Assembly (NCBI GenBank): GCA_017396725.1 | Contig: JAFQLA010000120.1 | Span: forward strand, 1 to 5,962 | Source of the DNA: Oscillospiraceae bacterium | Lineage (GTDB): Bacteria > Bacillota_A > Clostridia > Oscillospirales > Oscillospiraceae | Length of the DNA: 5,962 nt | Reading direction: 5' to 3' | Shown here: piece after piece, positions 1-5,287 of the stretch | Layout: each line of letters begins with the position of its first letter | How positions within the stretch are numbered: the stretch's first letter is position 1 | Made by a program: the position numbers and the translations under genes | The notes under the pieces: generated by a model | Database searches by the model: none | Told to the model about the DNA's origin: nothing | Seen by the model: only the letters and a program-made list of their open reading frames with translations

Positions 1-335
1 ACCCCGATACCGACCTTATCATGAACGCTAAGAAGATCGCACAGGTTGGCGTTAAGACCACCATCATCACCGACGAATACGCCGGTCAGGACGGTAAGAG
101 CCAGTCCCTGGCAGACGCAGATCCTCTGGCAGACGCAGTCGTTACCGGCGGTAATGCCAACGAAGTGATCATCCTGCCCAAGATGGACAAGGTCATCGGT
201 ATGCTGGACTATGTTGATGTGATCGCCGGCGGTCATGCAGGCTCTCTGCGTCCCGATGGCAGCATCGAAGCTGAGATCCAGGTCATCACCGGCGCTACCA
301 ACGAAATGGGCTTCAATCGCCTGAGCGCAAGATAA
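1..335 (+). CDS. grdE: Glycine reductase component B proprotein GrdE, C-terminal part (5' end outside window)
   Basis: The frame is open from base 3 to a TAA at 333-335, giving 110 residues of the C-terminus of a longer protein; the ATG at base 21 is internal. Members of this family (GrdE for glycine, GrdG for sarcosine, GrdI for betaine) are made as a proprotein that is cleaved at a cysteine to create a new N-terminal carbonyl (pyruvoyl-type) group. The two fragments are protein B subunits that bind the substrate amino group. The cleavage site lies upstream of the visible part. What can be seen is an alternating strand/helix segment with the phrases TTIITDEYAGQDG, VVTGGNANE and a terminal ITGATNEMGFNRLSAR that I associate with this family. 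Glycine specificity is inferred from the neighbours, since the paralogues share these motifs. grdB starts 18 bases after the stop, so the two protein B genes are co-transcribed. Confidence 0.85.
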   Translation, partial: PDTDLIMNAKKIAQVGVKTTIITDEYAGQDGKSQSLADADPLADAVVTGGNANEVIILPKMDKVIGMLDYVDVIAGGHAGSLRPDGSIEAEIQVITGATNEMGFNRLSAR

Positions 336-338
336 GGG

Positions 339-345
339 AAGGAGG
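339..345 (+). promoter_or_regulatory. Ribosome binding site of grdB
   Basis: A perfect AAGGAGG lies 8 bases before the ATG at 354. It fixes that ATG as the grdB start and indicates strong translation. Confidence 0.85.
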
Positions 346-353
346 AAACAAGA

Positions 354-1658
354 ATGAGTTTTCGTGTAGTACACTATATCAACCAGTTCTTCGCCAACAT
401 CGGCGGTGAAGAAATGGCTCATGTGGCTCCCGAACTTCGGGAAGGCTTCGTAGGCCCCGGCATGGCATTCAACCAGGCTTGGAAGGGCGAAGCTGAAATC
501 GTTTCCACCATCGTTTGCGGCGACTCCTATTTCGCTGAACATGAGAAGGAAGCAAAGGCACAGGTTCTGGAATGGGTCAAGGCTGCCAAGCCCGACCTCT
601 TCATTGCAGGTCCTGCATTCAACGCCGGCCGTTACGGTTATGCCTGCGCCAATGTTTGCCAGGCTGTACAGGATGAACTGGGTATCCCCGTTCTCACCGG
701 TATGTATGAAGAAAACCCCGGTGCAGATCTTAAGGAAAAGATCCTCATCGTTGCTACCGCCAACAGTGCTGCCGGTATGCGCAAGGCTGCTCCCACCATG
801 GCTAAGCTGGCTCTTAAGCTCATGAAGGGTGAAAAGCTGGGCGCTTCCTGCGAAGACGGCTATATGCCCAACGGTATTCGCCGCAACTTCTTCGAAAAGG
901 AACGCGGTGCAAAGCGCGCCGTTGATATGCTGATCAAGAAGCTCAACGATATGCCTTTCACCACCGAATATCCCATGCCCTCTTTCGACCGTGTAGCTCC
1001 TGAAAAGGCTATCAAGGATCTGAGCAAGGCTACCATCGCCCTGTGCACCTCCGGCGGTATCGTTCCCAAGGGCAACCCCGATCATATCGAATCTTCTTCC
1101 GCTTCTCACTACGGTGAATACTGCATCGCAGGCGTAGACAACCTGACCGAAGCAGGCTACGAAACCGCTCACGGCGGTTACGACCCCGTATACGCCAACG
1201 CTGACGCTGACCGCGTTCTGCCCGTTGACGTTCTTCGTGAGTTCGAACGCGAAGGCAAGATCGGTAAGCTCCATGACTATTTCTACACCACCGTTGGTAA
1301 CGGTACTGCAGTTGCTTCCGCAAAGAAGTTTGCTGCCGAATATGCTCAGAAGCTGCTTAATGCCGGTGTACACGCCGTCATTATGACCAGTACGTGAGGT
1401 ACCTGCACGCGTTGCGGTGCAACGATGGTTAAAGAAATTGAACGCGCAGGCATTCCTGTAGTTCATATGTGCACGGTTACCCCCATTTCCCTCACCGTTG
1501 GTGCGAACAGAATCGTTCCCACCATCGCAATTCCTCACCCCCTGGGCAACCCCGCCCTCTCCGCTGAGGATGAATATGCTATCCGTAAGAAGCTGGTCAC
1601 CCGCGCTTTGGAAGCTCTGACTATCGAAGTCGAAGACCAGACCGTTTTTGAAGTCTAA
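354..1658 (+). CDS. grdB: Glycine reductase selenoprotein B (GrdB), UGA read as selenocysteine
   Basis: This is one gene of 434 residues interrupted by an in-frame TGA at 1395-1397 (residue 348), ending at TAA 1656-1658. After the TGA the same frame continues with G-T-C-T-R-C, giving the U-x-x-C-x-x-C motif typical of GrdB and its sarcosine/betaine paralogues, with Cys351 and Cys354 after Sec348. Sec near residue 350 in a protein of about 435 residues fits the family. GrdB is the substrate-handling selenoprotein of protein B; with the GrdE-derived subunits it forms and cleaves an imine intermediate and passes the carboxymethyl group to GrdA. The N-terminus RVVHYINQFFANIGGEE is characteristic. 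Glycine rather than sarcosine or betaine specificity is inferred from the adjacent trx, grdA, grdC and grdD genes. A conventional translation would wrongly give a 347-residue protein and a separate 77-residue ORF starting at 1425. Confidence 0.95.
1395..1424 (+). promoter_or_regulatory. Selenocysteine UGA codon and putative bacterial SECIS of grdB
   Basis: Directly after the UGA the message can fold with TGCAC at 1404-1408 pairing GTGCA at 1417-1421. Two inner pairs (1409-1415 and 1410-1414) sit above a bulged G1416, leaving a small GUU apical loop at 1411-1413. The loop begins with G and lies 13 bases after the UGA, inside the coding region, which resembles bacterial SECIS elements recognised by SelB. 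The fold was made by eye without energy calculation. Recoding of the UGA itself is far more secure than the exact stem. Confidence 0.6.
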
Positions 1659-1668
1659 AAACTAATGA

Positions 1669-1701
1669 GCTGCCCGACCTGACTGGGTCGGGTCGGGCGG
1701 C
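1669..1701 (+). promoter_or_regulatory. GC-rich hairpin in the grdB-trxB spacer
   Basis: Bases 1669-1679 can pair with 1691-1701 (eleven pairs including one G-U, loop of 11). A tighter alternative pairs CCCGACC at 1673-1679 with GGTCGGG at 1686-1692 (7 pairs, 6-base loop), because the 3' arm contains GGTCGGG twice. No T-run follows, so it is not a typical intrinsic terminator. It lies immediately upstream of the trxB ribosome binding site. Possible roles are an mRNA processing or stability boundary between the protein B genes and trxB, partial attenuation, or translational tuning of trxB; the sequence does not decide between them. Confidence 0.6.
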
Positions 1702-1718
1702 AGATCAGGAGCATGAAA

Positions 1719-2660
1719 ATGAGCAAGATTTATGATGTGATCGTTCTGGGCGCTGGCCCTGCAGGTCTGGCAGCCGGCCTTTATGCCGGTCGCAGCAGAC
1801 TGTCCACCCTGATTATCGAAAAGGGTCAGGACGGTGGCCAGATCGCTATTACCAATGAGATCGAGAACTATCCCGGTCAGCAGCTGGAAGGTGAAAGCGG
1901 CCCCAGCCTGATCGCCCGCATGACCGAGCAGGCCAAGCACTTTGGCGCTGAACGCGCCCTCGATGTGATCAAGTCTGTGGAACTCGAAGGCGATGTAAAG
2001 AAGCTGGTAGGCAACAAGGGCGAGTATCTGGCTAAGACCGTGATTCTTGCTACCGGCGCTTTCCCCCGTCCCATCGGCTGCAAGAACGAAGGTCAGTATG
2101 TAGGCAAGGGCATTTCTTTCTGCGCTACCTGCGACGCTGCTTTCTTTGAAGATTTTGAAGTGTATGTAGTCGGCGGCGGCGATGCTGCTGTTGAAGAGGC
2201 TATGTACCTGACAAAGTTCGCCCGGAAGGTGACCATCATTCATCGCCGTGACGAGCTTCGTGCAGCTAAGTCTATTCAGGAAAAGGCATTTGCCAATCCC
2301 AAGATCAGCTTCATGTGGGATACCGTTGTCGACGAAGTCGGCGGCGACGAGATTCTTTCCACCATGGTTGTCAAGAACACCAAGACCGGTGAACTGACCA
2401 CCATCGAAGCCGACGAAGATGACGGCATGTTCGGTCTCTTCGGCTTCATCGGTCTTCTGCCCAACTCCAAGCTCTTTGAGGGCGTTATCGACATGGAAAA
2501 CGGCTACATCAAGACCGACGATAATATGCACACCAATATCCCCGGTGTATTCGCTGCCGGCGATATCCGTGTAAAGAGCCTGCGCCAGGTAGTTACCGCT
2601 GCCGCTGACGGCGCCATCGCTGCCATGCAGGCTGAACACTATATTGCAAATCTGAAGTAA
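1719..2660 (+). CDS. trxB: Thioredoxin reductase (NADPH, FAD flavoprotein)
   Basis: A 313-residue protein of the low-molecular-weight thioredoxin reductase family, the usual length. FAD is bound by GAGPAG at residues 11-16. The redox-active disulfide is CATC at 135-138. The NADPH domain carries GGGDAA at 152-157 and HRRDELRA at 175-182, whose arginines normally contact the 2'-phosphate of NADPH. The C-terminal FAD motif GDIR begins at 281. The start at 1719 is chosen because AGGAG at 1707-1711 is 7 bases before it; an in-frame ATG at 1713 would be only one base from that site. TrxB reduces the TrxA encoded 13 bases downstream, and together they feed electrons from NADPH to glycine reductase, re-reducing selenoprotein A after each turnover. 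It sits between the protein B genes and grdA, so it is inferred to be dedicated to this pathway, although it may also serve general thiol reduction. Confidence 0.95.
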   Translation: MSKIYDVIVLGAGPAGLAAGLYAGRSRLSTLIIEKGQDGGQIAITNEIENYPGQQLEGESGPSLIARMTEQAKHFGAERALDVIKSVELEGDVKKLVGNKGEYLAKTVILATGAFPRPIGCKNEGQYVGKGISFCATCDAAFFEDFEVYVVGGGDAAVEEAMYLTKFARKVTIIHRRDELRAAKSIQEKAFANPKISFMWDTVVDEVGGDEILSTMVVKNTKTGELTTIEADEDDGMFGLFGFIGLLPNSKLFEGVIDMENGYIKTDDNMHTNIPGVFAAGDIRVKSLRQVVTAAADGAIAAMQAEHYIANLK

Positions 2661-2673
2661 GGAGACTAGAAAA

Positions 2674-2991
2674 ATGCTGGAACTGGATAAGAACACTTTT
2701 GAAGCAGAAGTACTGCAGGCTGAAGGTAAGATCCTCGTAGACTTCTACGGCGACGGCTGCGTTCCCTGCGCTGCCCTCATGCCCCATGTACACGGCTTTG
2801 CCGATGTTTATGGCGATAAGATCAAGTTCTGCGCCCTGAACACCACCAAGGCTCGTCGTCTGGCCATCAGCCAGAAGATCCTGGGCCTGCCCGTCATCGC
2901 TATCTATGAAAACGGCGCTATGATCGATTCCTGCGTGAAGGACGATGCTACCCCCGAAAACGTAGAAGCAATGATCAAGAAGTATATCTGA
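2674..2991 (+). CDS. trxA: Glycine reductase-associated thioredoxin with GCVPC active site
   Basis: A 105-residue single-domain thioredoxin. The active site is G-C-V-P-C at residues 28-32, in place of the common W-C-G-P-C; the two cysteines are Cys29 and Cys32. The cis-proline loop is GLPV with Pro73, and the VDFYGDGC strand/loop before the active site is in the expected place. To my knowledge the GCVPC variant is characteristic of thioredoxins encoded with glycine reductase in amino acid-fermenting clostridia. Its role is to pass electrons from TrxB to the oxidised Sec/Cys centre of GrdA. AAGGAG at 2659-2664 overlaps the trxB stop and is 9 bases before the ATG, so the genes are co-transcribed and probably coupled. 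It ends in TGA, here a true stop, because the conserved thioredoxin C-terminal helix ends there. Confidence 0.93.
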   Translation: MLELDKNTFEAEVLQAEGKILVDFYGDGCVPCAALMPHVHGFADVYGDKIKFCALNTTKARRLAISQKILGLPVIAIYENGAMIDSCVKDDATPENVEAMIKKYI

Positions 2992-3065
2992 TCCTCAGAG
3001 ACTCTACCAAAGAATAGTAAGCCGACAGGGCTTTCTATAAAATTTAAGCAAAGGAGGAAAGAGCT
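2992..3065 (+). promoter_or_regulatory. grdA leader: small hairpin, A/T-rich stretch and strong RBS
   Basis: The 74-base spacer holds a 5-bp hairpin (AAGCC at 3019-3023 with GGCTT at 3029-3033), then an A/T-rich stretch containing TATAAA at 3036-3041 that could serve as a -10 box. I find no convincing -35 at proper spacing, so a grdA promoter is only a possibility. The ribosome binding site AAGGAGG at 3051-3057 is 8 bases before the grdA ATG and is clear. Confidence 0.4.
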
Positions 3066-3542
3066 ATGAGCATCTTGAACGGCAAAAAGGTCGTTATTAT
3101 CGGCGACCGTGACGGCATTCCCGGCCAGGCTATCCAGGCTTGCGCTGAAACTGCTGGCGCCGAAGTCGTGTTTTCCTCGACGGAGTGCTTCGTCTGAACT
3201 GCCGCTGGTGCAATGGACTTGGAAAATCAGAAGCGTGTAAAGGAATTCGCTGAACAGTATGGCCCCGAGAACGTAGTTGTTCTGCTGGGCGCAGCTGAAG
3301 GTGAAGCTTCCGGCCTTGCTGCTGAAACGGTCACTGCTGGTGACCCCACTTATGCCGGTCCGTTGACAGGAGTCCAGTTGGGACTCACGGTTTACCACGT
3401 GTGCGAGCCTGAAGTTAAGGAAGAATTTGATGAGGCTGTCTATGATGAACAGGTTTCCATGATGGAAATGGTTCTGGACGTTGATGATATCATCAGCGAA
3501 ATGAGCAGCATTCGTGAACAGTTCTGCAAGTATTTGGGCTAA
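3066..3542 (+). CDS. grdA: Glycine reductase selenoprotein A (GrdA), UGA read as selenocysteine
   Basis: The gene encodes 158 residues, the usual family length, with an in-frame TGA at 3195-3197 as residue 44. The context C-F-V-U (Cys41, Sec44) followed by [11 protein letters not shown] is the hallmark of GrdA. It begins [17 protein letters not shown] after a perfect AAGGAGG, so the ATG at 3066 is the start; the ATG at 3213 (Met50) is internal. GrdA is a small acidic carrier protein. Its selenol takes the two-carbon unit from protein B as Se-carboxymethyl-selenocysteine, hands a ketene-like acetyl equivalent to protein C, and is left as a mixed Se-S bond with Cys41 that thioredoxin reduces. 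It is shared among the glycine, sarcosine and betaine reductases. Codon choice differs from the neighbours: none of its 8 threonines uses ACC and five of its ten leucines use TTG. A terminator-like hairpin follows the gene. Confidence 0.96.
3195..3220 (+). promoter_or_regulatory. Selenocysteine UGA codon of grdA with its downstream context
   Basis: The TGA codon at 3195-3197 must be decoded as selenocysteine, because GrdA family sequence runs through it without a break. The following bases offer only a weak stem (TGCC at 3200-3203 with G3208 and GCA at 3210-3212, one bulged T, loop GCTG). I do not see a SECIS as clear as in grdB. The recoding call rests on protein conservation, not on this fold. 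Confidence 0.5.
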
Positions 3543-3552
3543 GTGACAAAGC

Positions 3553-3590
3553 AAGGGGCGGCGGCTCAAGCCGCTGCCCCTTTCCGCTCT
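3553..3590 (+). terminator. Terminator-like hairpin after grdA
   Basis: Starting 11 bases after the grdA stop, 3553-3565 pairs with 3570-3582 (13 pairs, one of them G-U) around a TCAA tetraloop. It is followed by a T/C-rich run (TTTCCGCTCTTCTT) rather than a clean T-tract. This looks like an intrinsic terminator of incomplete strength. Since grdC and grdD continue on the same strand, it probably attenuates rather than stops transcription, raising grdA message over grdC and grdD, or it protects the grdA 3' end. Confidence 0.75.
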
Positions 3591-3596
3591 TCTTAA

Positions 3597-3616
3597 ACGG
3601 CGCTTTTGCGCATCGT
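3597..3616 (+). repeat. Small hairpin downstream of the grdA terminator
   Basis: GCGC at 3600-3603 pairs with GCGC at 3608-3611 around a TTTT loop. The stem can be extended by ACG 3597-3599 with CGT 3614-3616 across a two-base bulge. It is short and may be chance, but it lies just before the larger grdC leader structure. Confidence 0.3.
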
Positions 3617-3617
3617 T

Positions 3618-3687
3618 ATGGATGATTGCAGAAGGCCGCGCATGTGGACGAAATGTCCGCTTACAGCAATCTGCTGCAATGATCCAT
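3618..3687 (+). promoter_or_regulatory. Imperfect inverted repeat with internal hairpins in the grdC leader
   Basis: The 14-base arm at 3618-3631 is complementary to 3674-3687 at 13 of 14 positions (one G-G mismatch, 3624 against 3681). The enclosed 42 bases hold a second hairpin: GGAC 3646-3649 with GTCC 3655-3658, extendable by a G-U and a G-C pair to 3644 and 3660. A competing hairpin, CAGCA 3664-3668 with TGCTG 3672-3676, would break the base of the outer stem. The arrangement of a closing stem, an inner hairpin and a mutually exclusive alternative just upstream of a gene resembles a regulatory leader RNA. It matches no riboswitch class that I recognise, including the glycine riboswitch. 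A widely spaced protein-binding dyad is the other reading. The rest of the 190-base gap holds no gene that I can support. Confidence 0.5.
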
Positions 3688-3717
3688 GGCGAGAACCGCT
3701 ATATTTTTGAAAATTAA

Positions 3718-3724
3718 GAGAGGA
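3718..3724 (+). promoter_or_regulatory. Ribosome binding site of grdC
   Basis: GAGAGGA lies 8 bases before the ATG at 3733. It is weaker than the AAGGAGG sites of grdB, grdA and grdD but supports this start, which also matches the family N-terminus. A TATATT at 3700-3705 might be a -10 box, but no good -35 is visible. Confidence 0.55.
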
Positions 3725-3732
3725 CGATTCTT

Positions 3733-5277
3733 ATGAAAAGCGTTATCAAAGGTGCAGGTTATATCCTGGTACACACCCCTGATATGGTGCTGCACAACGG
3801 TACCACCCAGACTACCGAACGCATCGTCAATCCCGACGGTGATTATCTCAAGGAACTTCCCAATCATCTGCGCACTTATGAGCAGACTCTGGCATATTGG
3901 CCCAACCAGGTTTACATCGGCAACAAGACCCCTGATGATCTCGCCGGTGTAGAGCAGCCCTGGTATGACAAGACCTGTGATGTGAATGAGCGTTACGGCA
4001 AGTTCGGCCAGATCATGCCCCAGGAAGAATTCATTCTTCTGATGCAGGCTTGCGACGTATTCGATCTTGTAAAGCTGGACAGCAAGTTCGTTGCCGCTTA
4101 TAAGGATCAGCTGGCTGCCAACCCCATGATGGACGAAACCATTATGGCCCGTATCAACGACGGTGTTGACGGCGCAGAAGTGGCCCGCCTCGTAAACGAC
4201 GAGCACTCCGAAGCTCTTTACCACAACGGCGAACTGGTTGGCTGCGTTAACCGCGCTCACGATATCGATGCGAACCTCTCCGCTCATGTTATGCATGAGA
4301 ACCTGGTTTCCAAGGCATCCTCCGTTCTGTCCCTGCTCTCCGCTATCAAGAATGCAGGTATCGAAAAGAGCGATGTAGAGTATGTGATCGACTGCTGCGA
4401 AGAAGCATGCGGTGACATGAACCAGCGCGGCGGCGGCAACTTCGCCAAGGCTGCAGCTGAAATCGCAGGCCTCAGCGCTGCTACCGGTTCCGACTCCCGC
4501 GGTTTCTGCGCAGGTCCCGCTCACGCTATGATCGAAGCAGCTGCTCTTGTTGAAGCAGGCGCTTACAAGACCGTTATCGTTACCGCAGGCGGCTGCACCG
4601 CTAAGCTGGGTATGAACGGTAAGGACCATGTGAAGAAGGGTCTCCCCATTCTGGAAGACATGGTGGGCGGTTTTGCGGTTGTCGTTTCTCAGAACGATGG
4701 CGTGAACCCCGAGATCAACCTTGAGATCATCGGCCGCCACACCGTTGGCACCGGTTCCGCTCCTCAGGCTGTTATCGGCTCTCTGGTCACTGAGCCTCTG
4801 GAACGCGTTGGCCTGAAGGTCACCGATATCGACAAGTTCTCCCCCGAAATGCAGAACCCTGACATCACCAAGCCCGCAGGCGCAGGTGACGTTCCCCAGT
4901 CCAACTACAAGATGATCGCAGCTCTGGCAGTTAAGCGCGGCGACATTCAGAAGGCAGACCTTGCCAAGTTCACCACTGAACACGGTCTCACCGGCTGGGC
5001 TCCCACGCAGGGCCACATTCCTTCCGGCGTTCCCTACATCGGCTTCGCCCGCGAAGACCTCGTTGCAGGCAAGATCAGCCGCGCTATGATCATCGGTAAG
5101 GGTTCTCTGTTCCTTGGCCGTATGACCAACCTCTTTGATGGCTGCTCCTTCGTGATCCAGAAGAACTCCGGTGCTGCAGCTCCCGCTGCTTCCGGCGTCA
5201 GCGAAGAAGAAGTCAAGGGCATGATCGCCAAGGCTATGAAGGAATTTGCCGCCACTCTTCTGGCACAGGCCGAATAA
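3733..5277 (+). CDS. grdC: Glycine reductase component C, beta subunit GrdC
   Basis: A 514-residue protein, the usual GrdC length, related to the ketoacyl-ACP synthase III/thiolase fold. Landmarks are NGTTQTTERIVNPDGDYLKELP near residues 22-43, EEACGDMNQRGGGNFAKAAAEIAGL at about 223-247, GFCAGPAHA at 257-265 with Cys259 in the position I would expect for the fold's nucleophile, AGGCTAKLGMNGKDHVKKGLPILEDMVGGFA at about 285-315, and WAPTQGHIPSGVPYIG with His428. The last 35 residues are an Ala/Pro linker and an amphipathic helix. With GrdD it forms protein C, which turns the selenium-bound carboxymethyl unit of GrdA into an acetyl thioester and releases acetyl phosphate. The catalytic role of Cys259 is inferred from the fold. 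grdC follows the terminator and structured leader, so its level may be set separately from grdA. grdD begins 10 bases after its stop. Confidence 0.95.
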   Translation: MKSVIKGAGYILVHTPDMVLHNGTTQTTERIVNPDGDYLKELPNHLRTYEQTLAYWPNQVYIGNKTPDDLAGVEQPWYDKTCDVNERYGKFGQIMPQEEFILLMQACDVFDLVKLDSKFVAAYKDQLAANPMMDETIMARINDGVDGAEVARLVNDEHSEALYHNGELVGCVNRAHDIDANLSAHVMHENLVSKASSVLSLLSAIKNAGIEKSDVEYVIDCCEEACGDMNQRGGGNFAKAAAEIAGLSAATGSDSRGFCAGPAHAMIEAAALVEAGAYKTVIVTAGGCTAKLGMNGKDHVKKGLPILEDMVGGFAVVVSQNDGVNPEINLEIIGRHTVGTGSAPQAVIGSLVTEPLERVGLKVTDIDKFSPEMQNPDITKPAGAGDVPQSNYKMIAALAVKRGDIQKADLAKFTTEHGLTGWAPTQGHIPSGVPYIGFAREDLVAGKISRAMIIGKGSLFLGRMTNLFDGCSFVIQKNSGAAAPAASGVSEEEVKGMIAKAMKEFAATLLAQAE

Positions 5278-5282
5278 GGAGG
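5276..5282 (+). promoter_or_regulatory. Ribosome binding site of grdD
   Basis: AAGGAGG overlaps the grdC TAA stop and is 5 bases before the grdD ATG. This arrangement suggests coupled translation of the two protein C subunits. Confidence 0.8.
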
Positions 5283-5287
5283 CAAGC

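Noticed and set aside
1425..1658. A separate 77-residue gene after the grdB TGA
   Set aside because: It is the C-terminus of GrdB after the selenocysteine codon. It has no ribosome binding site of its own and continues the grdB frame.
1713..1718. The trxB start at the ATG at 1713
   Set aside because: It would leave only one base after AGGAG at 1707-1711; the ATG at 1719 has normal spacing and the usual MSKIYDVIVLG-type N-terminus.
1662..2696. A 344-codon open frame on the minus strand across trxB
   Set aside because: The same antisense effect; the sense strand encodes all FAD, NADPH and CxxC motifs of thioredoxin reductase.
2989..3069. Selenocysteine readthrough of the trxA TGA stop
   Set aside because: The frame stays open for 25 codons to a TGA overlapping the grdA ATG, but that length is expected by chance fairly often. 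The thioredoxin fold is complete at 105 residues, and the extension contains the grdA ribosome binding site.
3213..3542. A 109-residue gene starting at the ATG at 3213
   Set aside because: This ATG is Met50 of GrdA. No Shine-Dalgarno site precedes it, and the true start at 3066 has a perfect one.
3618..3710. A 30-codon leader ORF with four cysteines and two tryptophans, upstream of grdC
   Set aside because: It has no ribosome binding site and uses AGA, AGG, CGA and CTA codons that the operon avoids. It coincides with the inverted repeat, which explains the sequence better. A regulatory peptide is not excluded but has no positive support.
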